From contig SCRO01000056.1 in the NCBI GenBank assembly GCA_004298505.1, positions 1-64,000 of the forward strand: 64,000 bases of DNA, read 5' to 3'. Positions 54,921 to 63,201 of this stretch are shown in pieces. A model generated the notes under the pieces. The model was not told where the DNA came from. It saw nothing but the letters and a program-made list of their open reading frames with translations, and did not search any database. The position numbers were made by a program, and so were the translations under genes. How positions within the stretch are numbered: the first letter of the stretch is position 1; each line of letters opens with the position of its first letter. The DNA is from Rhodanobacter sp. Lineage in GTDB: Bacteria; Pseudomonadota; Gammaproteobacteria; Xanthomonadales; Rhodanobacteraceae.

Positions 54921-57164
54921 ATGAGTACGGTAGCTGGAAAGCTGGTATTTATTTGCGTGGGCTGCATATGGCTGCTCGGTGCGCCGCGTACGCATGCCAC
55001 GGCGGTGGTGACGGACGCGGTGGTGACGGACCAGGTGATCAGCCAGACCGCACAAACGCAGAACAACGTAGCGGTCACCTTCGGCCAGGTATTCAAGCGT
55101 GGCGACGTGCCGCGCGGTGCGACCCTAGCCGCCACTTTCCATGGCCAGCCGGTAACCCTGCAAGTGGATGCCAAGGCCACGCACCCGGACGGAAGTTTGC
55201 GGCACGCAGTGCTGACGGTGATGCTTCCATCGCTGCCAGGCAAAGCAACGCTGCCTTTGGTGCTTTCCACGCAACTTCCCGCGCAGCCAGCACGAACAGC
55301 GACTGTGCAGGCTGGTTCGGCCAGCCTGGCGCAATTGCTTGCAACGAGTTACGACGCCAAAGTGTCGTTCGACGTCGACGGCAAGACCTACCGAGCGGAT
55401 GCTCGTGCGCTGCTGCAGGCGGCAAGCACGGCACATGCCTGCAAGCCGTGGGACCGCCAATGCAGCAGGTGGCTCTCGGGGTCGTTGGCCAGCGAGTGGG
55501 TAGTAAACGGTCTCGTGACCGCAGCGGACGGAACGCCCAATCCGAACCTGCGGATCTACTTCGCAGTACGTGTCTACACCGGCGTCAGACCGGGAACGGT
55601 GGGGGATGTTCGCACGGACATCATGGTCGAAAACACGTCGGCCTTCGCGCCGCAAGCGCAGCCGCAATATACCGCGACCCTGACGTCGGGTAGCGCAAAC
55701 TACACCAGCCCGGCGCTCACACAGTATGCGTACACGCGCTGGCACAAGCTGTTATGGTGGAACAACGTCCAGCCGCAGGTCTACCTGCGACAGAACACGC
55801 AATACATCCAGGCCAGCAAGGCGGTCTCGCGTTACATGGCATTGATCCCCGACGAAAAGTTTCTCGCCGTGCTGCGTCAGTCTTGCGCACCCCTGGATCA
55901 TTGTGACCAGACGAAAAAGATGGGCAACACGGGCGCGCAAGCCGCCATTGGCCCACTGCCGCGTTGGGCCAGCGTTTACATCCTCGACCCCGATGTGCGT
56001 GCTTACCGGTGGATGCTCGCCAACACCGATGCTCTCGGTGCCTACAGCATCCATTACCGGGATCAGCAGACGGGATGGCCGGTCAGCCTCGAAAAACATC
56101 CAAACGTGACGATCGTCAACTGGGTGGGGGCGACCCAGGCGGCCCGACAACATGGCGCGAAGAGCGCTCGCTACAAGGCGGACTTGTTGTCGGGCTGCAC
56201 GAACAATGCAGTGGTCTTGCATTGCACAAAGAAATGGTACGGCACAGGTAACCCATATACGTGGGACAACGCGCACCAGCCCTCAGAATCATATGTGCCC
56301 TACATGGTAACTGGCGATTATTATTATATGTCGGAACTCGCTTTTGGCGCCTCGCACAACAATCTCTGGTCAAATGAAACTTACCGAGACTTTTCCCATG
56401 GTCTGATTGATCGCTCGCACACGCAAGTACGAGGCAAGGCTTGGGTGCTGCGAGAAATGGCCGATGCGGCATTTCTGCTTCCCGACGATTACCCACTAAA
56501 GAACGAATTCAACACTCAGGTCGAAAACGCACTCAAGGACTGGAATGCCCGATACACCAACAACCCCAAAGCCAACGCACTTGGCATCATGGACGACGGC
56601 ACGATTTACAGCCTGAGCGGAGGTCAGCGCAATGGCATGGCTCCTTGGCAGCACAACTTCCTTACCTGGTCGGCAGGCCATGCTGCCGAGCTGGGCTTCA
56701 CTGGCGCAGCAGAGTTTCGCAACTGGTTGGCAAAGTTCGAGATTGGCTTGATGACCGACTCGCTGAATAATCCGGCCGAAGGTTATTGCTGGCTGCAAGC
56801 TTCGGCATACAGCATCCGCGTCAAAGATGCATCAGGGCATTGGTTGCCCACGTACAGCGCCGTTTATGCCGCCACTTTTCCGAGGCTCACTGGCCTCGCG
56901 TGCAACTCCCCAGCCATGCTCGCGGCAGTTGGAAGGTTGAGCAAGAAGCCGCGGCGAGCAGGCGAGATGTCCGGGTACCCGCATTCACCGACAGGCTTCA
57001 CGGCCAATTTCCAGATCGGCGTAGCGGCTGCAGCCGACAGTAGCTTGCCGAAGGCGAAAGCGGCTTGGGACATCTTCCAGTCACGTAGCGTAAAACCAGC
57101 CACGCGGCACGGTTACAACAATTATCCAAACTTCGCGATCCTGCCGCGTTCTGCGCAACCCTGA
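54921..57164 (+). CDS. Large exported protein, possible polysaccharide-active enzyme
   Basis: 747 aa with a signal peptide (MSTVAGKLVFICVGCIWLLG ... THA). N-terminal beta domain (NNVAVTFGQVFKRGDVPRGA; VDAKATHPDGSLRHAVLTVM) resembles the RIFT barrel of YetA/PcRGLX-type lyases. The C-terminal half (VPYMVTGDYYYMSELAFGAS; GKAWVLREMADAAFLLPDDY; WQHNFLTWSAGHAAELGF) suggests an alpha/alpha-toroid. Four or more Cys suggest disulfides. Inside the exopolysaccharide locus it may trim or modify the polymer; catalytic residues not identified. Confidence 0.6.
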   Translation: MSTVAGKLVFICVGCIWLLGAPRTHATAVVTDAVVTDQVISQTAQTQNNVAVTFGQVFKRGDVPRGATLAATFHGQPVTLQVDAKATHPDGSLRHAVLTVMLPSLPGKATLPLVLSTQLPAQPARTATVQAGSASLAQLLATSYDAKVSFDVDGKTYRADARALLQAASTAHACKPWDRQCSRWLSGSLASEWVVNGLVTAADGTPNPNLRIYFAVRVYTGVRPGTVGDVRTDIMVENTSAFAPQAQPQYTATLTSGSANYTSPALTQYAYTRWHKLLWWNNVQPQVYLRQNTQYIQASKAVSRYMALIPDEKFLAVLRQSCAPLDHCDQTKKMGNTGAQAAIGPLPRWASVYILDPDVRAYRWMLANTDALGAYSIHYRDQQTGWPVSLEKHPNVTIVNWVGATQAARQHGAKSARYKADLLSGCTNNAVVLHCTKKWYGTGNPYTWDNAHQPSESYVPYMVTGDYYYMSELAFGASHNNLWSNETYRDFSHGLIDRSHTQVRGKAWVLREMADAAFLLPDDYPLKNEFNTQVENALKDWNARYTNNPKANALGIMDDGTIYSLSGGQRNGMAPWQHNFLTWSAGHAAELGFTGAAEFRNWLAKFEIGLMTDSLNNPAEGYCWLQASAYSIRVKDASGHWLPTYSAVYAATFPRLTGLACNSPAMLAAVGRLSKKPRRAGEMSGYPHSPTGFTANFQIGVAAAADSSLPKAKAAWDIFQSRSVKPATRHGYNNYPNFAILPRSAQP

Positions 57165-57719
57165 CCCATCTGTCTTTACTGCACAGTGTTTCTGCTTTTG
57201 ATCGCCCCATAGAGAGTTGCCATTGATGCCATGCCTGCCACTCTCCGCTTGACCCAGCGTAAGATCGGCTTCGATCGTCTTATCAGGATTTCAACGACGG
57301 CAATGCAGCGGATCTGCATTCGGGCAGCGTCATCAATTGTCGAAATAAAACGCTAACAGAATCAAACCGGCCCCGATGATCCAGCCGACAACCATTGCAC
57401 CCGCAAACTGCTTGATCCCGACGCGCATCAAGCGCCACACCAGATCAGCCAGCAGCCACCACCACCCGGTCAAACATTAAAAGCGCGACAATGCCCCACC
57501 CCAGACAGCAAATCAATGGCTTACGCGATTAGCTGCGGAGCTTGCGAGCCCAGTCCACAGCGACTGGATCAGCTCGGTGTGCCGGAATGAGACGCGGAAA
57601 CACCTCAGACTCTGGCCGTTGTGCTTTCGAAAAAAAAGCACCGCTGTACCGACGGTACAGTGATGTAGATTCAGGACGACATGGCCGCAGTTGATCTTGC
57701 CACGGCGCTGCGCAGCTCT
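57165..57719. other. Intergenic region with decayed small-gene copy
   Basis: About 555 bp. Apart from the pseudogene at 57338-57505 nothing was recognised; a GTACCGACGGTAC palindrome lies near 57645. Confidence 0.55.
57338..57505 (-). pseudogene. Frame-shifted copy of the 67-aa membrane protein gene
   Basis: Minus strand reads GWGIVALL in one frame and LLADLVWRLMRVG, VVGWIIGAGLILLAFYFDN in another, aligning with GWGIFALV ... LLSDLVWRLKSVR ... GWVIGVGLILLGFYCGNW. With the 54540 fragment it shows that a block containing both genes was duplicated and then decayed on opposite sides. Confidence 0.85.
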
Positions 57720-58520
57720 TTAGTTCGCGCTAGAAGAAATTCGCGGCCGGCGGCGTGCGACAAGGCCCAGGCCCAGCAAGCCCAAGCCAAAACCGAGCAA
57801 CAAGATCGACGAGGAGGGTGCCGGCACTGAGACCAATTGGGCTGAGGTGGCGTTGAAGTTGTCAAACGCCAAGCCAATTCCCGAGCTCTTAGTGCCAATA
57901 AACTTGAATTCGATTCTGTCGAATCCAATGGCAGAGCCCAAGCTAAAGGTCCAGGGCAGAGCGTTCAATGAGCCCAGACCGCTGCTATCACCCACCGGAC
58001 TCGTGTCCATACCGACCAGATTCGTGCCGTTAAACGCAAGCACTTGCCACTGCTCCGTCGCGTTCTTGCCGATGCCATCGATATCCCAAATTTGGCCGGA
58101 TGCGCCGGTGACGAGGTTGTCATAAAGGATCTTCGTGAAGATGCCATTACCAAACTGACCGTTGGGCCCCCGATTAGCGAGCTGGCCGCTGGTACGCAGG
58201 AACCAATTGCCAAGTCCCGGTGTGCCGGAGGGTAAACTTGAGCTTTGAGTATCGCCGGGCTGGCCTTGGCCGGTGGAAAAGCCTTGGGGATTTCTGTCGG
58301 CTGCGCCGGTGTGCTCCAGATAGGCGCCCGCAAACGTGACGCCGCCAACACTCTGATACTGGGTGGTGACTTGATCGTTGTCGTTGAGTCCATACGCCGA
58401 GTTTGCGTTCTCGAAGTTGATCAGCGTCGCCGACGCCTGCGCCGACACGAACAGCGCTGCGACGCCCGCAAGCGCCAGTAGACATTTTGTCACGGGTACT
58501 TTGTATGGTGAGCATCTCAT
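57720..58520 (-). CDS. PEP-CTERM-like protein 3 (VPAPSS variant)
   Basis: 266 aa. Signal peptide (KCLLALAGVAALFVSAQASA), a beta-rich body with ATLINFENANSAYGL and NLVGMDTSPVGD, and the tail VPAPSSSILLLGFGLGLLGL with LVARRRPRISSSAN. The Glu of the PEP motif is Ala, a variant seen in some exosortase substrates. Ribosome site GAGG eight bases before ATG. Carries the same promoter and box as the other two. Confidence 0.85.
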   Translation of the reverse strand: MRCSPYKVPVTKCLLALAGVAALFVSAQASATLINFENANSAYGLNDNDQVTTQYQSVGGVTFAGAYLEHTGAADRNPQGFSTGQGQPGDTQSSSLPSGTPGLGNWFLRTSGQLANRGPNGQFGNGIFTKILYDNLVTGASGQIWDIDGIGKNATEQWQVLAFNGTNLVGMDTSPVGDSSGLGSLNALPWTFSLGSAIGFDRIEFKFIGTKSSGIGLAFDNFNATSAQLVSVPAPSSSILLLGFGLGLLGLGLVARRRPRISSSAN

Positions 58521-58565
58521 CGCTTCGTCCTCAGAAACTGATTTCGTGATTCCGCAATTAATCAA

Positions 58566-58580
58566 GCATATTCCACGCCA
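58566..58580 (-). promoter_or_regulatory. Sigma-54-like promoter of PEP-CTERM gene 3
   Basis: Minus strand reads TGGCGT-GGAAT-ATGC; GG/GC spacing correct, two bases off consensus. Predicted start about 33 bases before the ATG; the box is 62 bp upstream. Confidence 0.65.
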
Positions 58581-58641
58581 AATAATAAATAGTGCAACAT
58601 CAACCATTTGTATTGTTCGAGATCGAAATCATCGCTCGTTT

Positions 58642-58658
58642 TGTAAAGTATTCCGACG
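58642..58658 (+). promoter_or_regulatory. PEP-CTERM box 5 (putative PrsR site)
   Basis: TGTAAAGTATTCCGACG, 15 of 17 identical to box 2, oriented opposite to the gene and 62 bp from its sigma-54 element. Confidence 0.75.
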
Positions 58659-58713
58659 GCTTGGGCAGGAACCTACAAAACCAACGATGCAACTGCTCAA
58701 CATCGCAGCGGCA

Positions 58714-59655
58714 TCACCCCAGGTGGCGCACCTTCTGGAAGACGCGCGCTATTGCGCGGTTTGCCCGCCACTCGAGGCTGCTCAGAAGTTCGCGCCGCTT
58801 GAGGCTCCTTGGTTTGCGCGTACGCGCTGCAAACTTGGTTACTGCGGCGTAGCCGAATTCGCGCATCAAGTCGCCTGCGAGGTATTCGATACTTTGCAAA
58901 TTCCGTGCCGACAAGTCATCGACCCACGAGTCGACTGCCCCCTTTCTGTAAAAACCGGGCGGGTCGGAATCGACGACCCCACGGGACTCAAGGTCTTCAC
59001 TTTTGTTGCGCAAGCGGTCGATCGCGCAGTTCGCCTGTGCCTGCTGGCAGAAATTACGGTTCGCTTCGAGATCCATCCACTTGAATAAATGCTGCAGAAC
59101 CTGCCAACCCTCCGACTCCAGCAGGTCCTCATATTTCACGGTGACCACATGTTCGGTCTGGGCGGCGATTCCGCGACCGGCCGACACATCGCGAAGCCAG
59201 GTGCGCGCATTCTCGACCGGGTCCCTGGACGCCCACGCGTGTCCCCACGAGCGCCCAGCGGCACTGAGGGAAGCTACTGTCGCGCGCGGATCCCTCACAA
59301 GGTGAATGAAACGCGCATCGGGAAACAGTTTGAGTATGAGGGCGACGTGACGCACATGCGCGGGTGTCTTCTCCAGCACGAGCTTACTGCCAGGACTGGA
59401 GCTCGCGATTTTCTTCATAACCGCGCGCGCAAAATTCGCGCACAGGTCATTGAATTCTTCTTCTGTGAGGGCAGCTTGCAGGCCGATACCGCGCGTTGAG
59501 TCCCGATCCCTGTCCCACGCCGCCTGTAAACCGGCGAGATAGCCGTTGAACAGATGCGTTTCCTGGGCCGTGGCAACCGCCGGGTGTTGCGCCAGCAGCA
59601 TTTGAAGCCAGGTCGTACCGCTGCGAGGGCAACCCACGACGAAAAGAAACTTCAT
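58714..59655 (-). CDS. PAPS-dependent sulfotransferase
   Basis: 313 aa. 5'-PSB loop CPRSGTTWLQMLLAQHP at the N-terminus and 3'-PB region FIHLVRDPRATVASL, plus KYEDLLESEGW. Transfers sulfate from PAPS, here presumably to a polysaccharide or lipid. Its ATG overlaps the stop of the upstream glycosyltransferase (ATGA), so both act together. Confidence 0.92.
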   Translation of the reverse strand: MKFLFVVGCPRSGTTWLQMLLAQHPAVATAQETHLFNGYLAGLQAAWDRDRDSTRGIGLQAALTEEEFNDLCANFARAVMKKIASSSPGSKLVLEKTPAHVRHVALILKLFPDARFIHLVRDPRATVASLSAAGRSWGHAWASRDPVENARTWLRDVSAGRGIAAQTEHVVTVKYEDLLESEGWQVLQHLFKWMDLEANRNFCQQAQANCAIDRLRNKSEDLESRGVVDSDPPGFYRKGAVDSWVDDLSARNLQSIEYLAGDLMREFGYAAVTKFAARTRKPRSLKRRELLSSLEWRANRAIARVFQKVRHLG

Positions 59656-60608
59656 TGTCTCTTCCTCATTGCGCTCTGCTCGCGAGCTTCGCGAATCCGC
59701 CCGAGGTTGGTCCAGACATCCAGCTGCTTGTCGAAAATTTCAGCCGCGTCGAGACTCGTAAATGACCACACGGCACGAGGGAGATCTCTCGTGATGAGGG
59801 ATCGCCAGAGCCAGGGCGGCGCACCGAACACTTTCTGGCCAGCGTCCTGCCCAACCTCCAGCAACCTGGTGCGATAAAGCGTGCGGCCGTGATCAAAGTG
59901 ATGGCGGCGCCAATATCGCTTTGTTTTCCGCGCGGGCGAAAAGTAATGATATTGAACGAGGCTTGGATGGTACGCAACCCGTTTACCGGCCGCGTGCAGA
60001 CGTGCCTGCAGCTCAAATTCCTCTCCGGCCAACAACGTCCCGCTTTTTCGACCGAGGCTCACGTCGAATTTACCAATATCGATCAACTCCCGGCGCACAT
60101 ACGACATATTCCCGCCCAGCAGCTTCTCGTCGGCCGGACCTAGAATTTTTACGTTCTCACCATAGTCACACTGACCTATCCTTTGCAGGAACGGTGACAG
60201 CCACCGAGGTAACTCACCTATGTTGTAGTAAAGAATCCGCCCTCCCACGCAGACCGCGCCAGTCGATCGGAACGCGGGCACCAGACACGAAAGATAGTCC
60301 TCATCAAGGAGTTGGTCGTCATCCATGAACGCGATGTAAGTGCCGGTGGACTCATCCGCACCGCGGTTGCGCGCGTACGACAAGCCCTGGTTCGATTCCA
60401 GCACGTAGCGAAGCGCAAACGGAAACCCGTCAGACTGGACCTTCGCAACTGTTCCTGGAGTGTCGTCCGTACTGTTGTTGTCGACGACGATGACTTCCAC
60501 GGCACCTCCGTCCTCGATCCGCGATGCCGCGACGCTTTGGAGCGCATCCGCCAGCAGCGCCGCGCGGTTGTAAGTCGTGATCACGACAGATATCGATACC
60601 CGTTGCAT
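59652..60608 (-). CDS. Family-2 glycosyltransferase
   Basis: About 318 aa GT-A enzyme. VSISVVITTYNRAALLADAL, VIVVDNNSTDDTPGT, metal-binding IAFMDDDQLLD, GGRILYYNIGE and GEEFELQARLHAAG. Met at 60608 follows AGGAG; Met at 60632 and 60677 are alternatives. Paired with the sulfotransferase; probably adds a sugar later sulfated. Confidence 0.92.
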   Translation of the reverse strand: MQRVSISVVITTYNRAALLADALQSVAASRIEDGGAVEVIVVDNNSTDDTPGTVAKVQSDGFPFALRYVLESNQGLSYARNRGADESTGTYIAFMDDDQLLDEDYLSCLVPAFRSTGAVCVGGRILYYNIGELPRWLSPFLQRIGQCDYGENVKILGPADEKLLGGNMSYVRRELIDIGKFDVSLGRKSGTLLAGEEFELQARLHAAGKRVAYHPSLVQYHYFSPARKTKRYWRRHHFDHGRTLYRTRLLEVGQDAGQKVFGAPPWLWRSLITRDLPRAVWSFTSLDAAEIFDKQLDVWTNLGRIREAREQSAMRKRQ

Positions 60609-60746
60609 CCTGCCCTGCTCCTGATTCGACATTTCCTGACTGACCCCAGGTTCGCTGGCGACTGCGTCGGCCGCCATCGTTGTGAGATGCTGGTCTACCA
60701 ACGTAATCTCGTTGCCTACGAGTTTAGCTCCCCAGGATCAAAACTG

Positions 60747-61955
60747 ATGAACCCGACATCGCCCCTGCCCACCGTTACCGCTCTGATGGCGACTTTCAAC
60801 CGCGCGCATTTGATCAGGGAATCCATCGAGAGCCTGCTAGGCCAGACGCGTCCCCCGGACGAATTGATCATAGTCAACGACGGGTCAACCGACAACACTG
60901 CGGATGTCGTGCGAAGCTACGGGTCGCGGGTCAGGTACATTGAACAAGTGAACGGCGGCAAGGCCGCCGCCCTGAATCGGGTGCTGCCACAGGTCGAATC
61001 GACCTACATCTGGATATTCGACGACGATGACGTCGCGCTGCCGGATGCGCTTGAGACACACCTGAAGTTTCTGTCGGAACACCCGCGGTGTGATTTCACC
61101 TTCAGTACCAACTATGTGTTCTCGGGTGATTTTTCCGAGGACGCACTGAAACGGGGCAAGCTGAAGACCTTTCCCGCGGATAGCGACCAGCGCTATCTCC
61201 TTTGGATCATAGAGTCGCAGTTTCTTCCCACACTGATGCAAGGCATGCTGGTTCCAACCGACTGCTACCGCGCCGTCGGGGCTTTCGACGAATCATTGCT
61301 TCGCGGTCAGGATTGCGACATGGTACTGAGGATTGCGCGACGCTTTCGTGCGGGACTCGTGGATCAGCCTACCTTCGCCGAACGCGTGCACGACGGCGTG
61401 AGAGGACCCGCGTCTGAACGCCACGCGGAAAAGGACCGCTACCGTGTATGGCGCCGATACAAACGCGAGATATTCGGGAAGCTGCGCTCGTCGCTGTTGC
61501 TCTGGGAGTACCTTCCGAAAAGCGCCACATCAACAGCGGGGATTCGTCCATTGAGTGCCATCGAAACGCGAGACGCGCTTTTGCAGCGCGGGTTGGTGAT
61601 GTCAGTTCATGGTCTTTTCCCGGAGATGCTCGATGATCTCGCCGCGTATGTCGGCCAGCTCGATTCAAGCTCGTCGGAATCAACAAACAAAGAGCGGCAG
61701 AGGATTTCAACCATGACCTGCGTGCGCGACCCGGACACGATGCCGTCGGCCGGATTTTACCGCCGCCTGGGTGGCCTTTGCCGAGGGCGGCCAGAACTGT
61801 TCAAAGCAACGCTCCGAGGGCTATACTGGAGTGTCACGCGTGAAGTTCGGCGGCGCCGCGTCGTGCCGGTGACGCAACTACTAGGCTTCGCCGCGATCCT
61901 TGGAGCCGCATATCTTGTGCCCAAGGCGGAACGGAGGCGTGGTCGTGGGGCCTAA
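60747..61955 (+). CDS. Family-2 glycosyltransferase, tandem copy 1
   Basis: 402 aa. VTALMATFNRAHLIRESIES, ELIIVNDGSTDNTADVV, NGGKAAALNRVLPQVE, metal site IWIFDDDDVALPDAL, and LRGQDCDMVLRIARRF. C-terminal hydrophobic stretch (LLGFAAILGAAYLVP) suggests membrane association. Diverges from the sulfotransferase-glycosyltransferase pair. Very similar in plan to the next gene. Confidence 0.92.
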   Translation: MNPTSPLPTVTALMATFNRAHLIRESIESLLGQTRPPDELIIVNDGSTDNTADVVRSYGSRVRYIEQVNGGKAAALNRVLPQVESTYIWIFDDDDVALPDALETHLKFLSEHPRCDFTFSTNYVFSGDFSEDALKRGKLKTFPADSDQRYLLWIIESQFLPTLMQGMLVPTDCYRAVGAFDESLLRGQDCDMVLRIARRFRAGLVDQPTFAERVHDGVRGPASERHAEKDRYRVWRRYKREIFGKLRSSLLLWEYLPKSATSTAGIRPLSAIETRDALLQRGLVMSVHGLFPEMLDDLAAYVGQLDSSSSESTNKERQRISTMTCVRDPDTMPSAGFYRRLGGLCRGRPELFKATLRGLYWSVTREVRRRRVVPVTQLLGFAAILGAAYLVPKAERRRGRGA

Positions 61956-63135
61956 TGACATCACGGTTTCGGTGATCGTACCGACCTACAATCGCAGCGA
62001 ATATCTGGCGATGGCGATCGACAGTCTGCTCGCGCAGCAGCGCCCACCTGAAGAGATCATCGTGGCAGACGACCACTCCACTGATCAAACCGGACAGATT
62101 CTGGCCCAGTACGGAGATCGTATCCGCGTGCTCAGGAGCGAAAAAAACGAAGGCAAGCCGGCCGCGCTCAATCGGGTGATTCCGCTGGCGCGTGGTTCAC
62201 ACATCTGGATATTCGATGACGACGATGTCGCGTTGCCGAACGCCTTGCAAGTGCATACGGATTTTCTACGTTCGCACCCGGACATCGATTTTACCTACAG
62301 CGACAAGTTTATTTACCAAGGCGATGGGGACATCTGGGAGCGCAAGGCGTGGCATGTCGATCACCTGCCGGTCTTCCCGCCGGAGGAGTTCCTTATCCGT
62401 ACCATGGAGAGCATGCATACCTTGATGCAGGGCATGTTGATCCCGGCACGCTGCTACCTTGCGGTTGGGCCCTTCGACGCGGCTATCCAGCGTTGCGAAG
62501 ATCACGACATGTTGCTGCGTCTGGGCGCCCAATTTCGCGCAGGCAATGTGGGGCGGCCAACCTTTGTCTACCGTGACCATGATGGCGCACGCGGCTCCGT
62601 CTCCGACCGTCACGCCGGTAAGCAGAGATTTGCTGTTCTATTCCGCTACCGACAGGAGATCTTCCGGCGAGTCTGGGCTGAGTACCCATTGCGCTGCTAC
62701 CTGCCTGGCTATCGACATTCGGAAGAGCCTGCCGGCGCGCTGCTGGCCCGAGCGCTGCTGCAGCGCAGTAGCATCATGTTCCGGCAGGGGCTAGCCGATG
62801 AGGGTTTCGCTGATCTGCAGCAGGCCATACAACATCTGCCGGAGCCGGCACCGGAGGAAAGCTGGCTGCCCCTGCTTCTGTCCCGATCGATCGATCTGGA
62901 CTCGTGGGAGCTGCATGATCGTTGGCGGCTGTTGCAGTATTTCAATCGAGCCCTACAAGGCCGTCGTGTCCGCCGGCTTTCGCGTTACGTTGCGCGGGGA
63001 CTCTACTGGAGCTTCAGTCGCGCGGTAAGAAAAAGAGAGTGGGCTCAGGCACTGTGGTCGTTGCAGATGCTGGCCGCCTATGGCCTCTTGCTTGGCAGCC
63101 GCATTTTGCCGCGATTCGATCATTCACCCACCTGA
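61945..63135 (+). CDS. Family-2 glycosyltransferase, tandem copy 2
   Basis: 396 aa. VSVIVPTYNRSEYLAMAIDS, EIIVADDHSTDQTGQIL, NEGKPAALNRVIPLARG, IWIFDDDDVALPNAL, and LMQGMLIPARCYLAVGPFDA match the preceding protein block by block, so the two are tandem paralogues. GTG start preceded by GGAGG; overlaps the previous gene by 11 bases. Confidence 0.9.
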   Translation: MGPNDITVSVIVPTYNRSEYLAMAIDSLLAQQRPPEEIIVADDHSTDQTGQILAQYGDRIRVLRSEKNEGKPAALNRVIPLARGSHIWIFDDDDVALPNALQVHTDFLRSHPDIDFTYSDKFIYQGDGDIWERKAWHVDHLPVFPPEEFLIRTMESMHTLMQGMLIPARCYLAVGPFDAAIQRCEDHDMLLRLGAQFRAGNVGRPTFVYRDHDGARGSVSDRHAGKQRFAVLFRYRQEIFRRVWAEYPLRCYLPGYRHSEEPAGALLARALLQRSSIMFRQGLADEGFADLQQAIQHLPEPAPEESWLPLLLSRSIDLDSWELHDRWRLLQYFNRALQGRRVRRLSRYVARGLYWSFSRAVRKREWAQALWSLQMLAAYGLLLGSRILPRFDHSPT

Positions 63136-63201
63136 GAGACAAAGCCCGTTTCCCGCAGAACGTCTGCCTCCGCACGGCGTTGGGTTTCGACCGCTGGGCC
63201 G

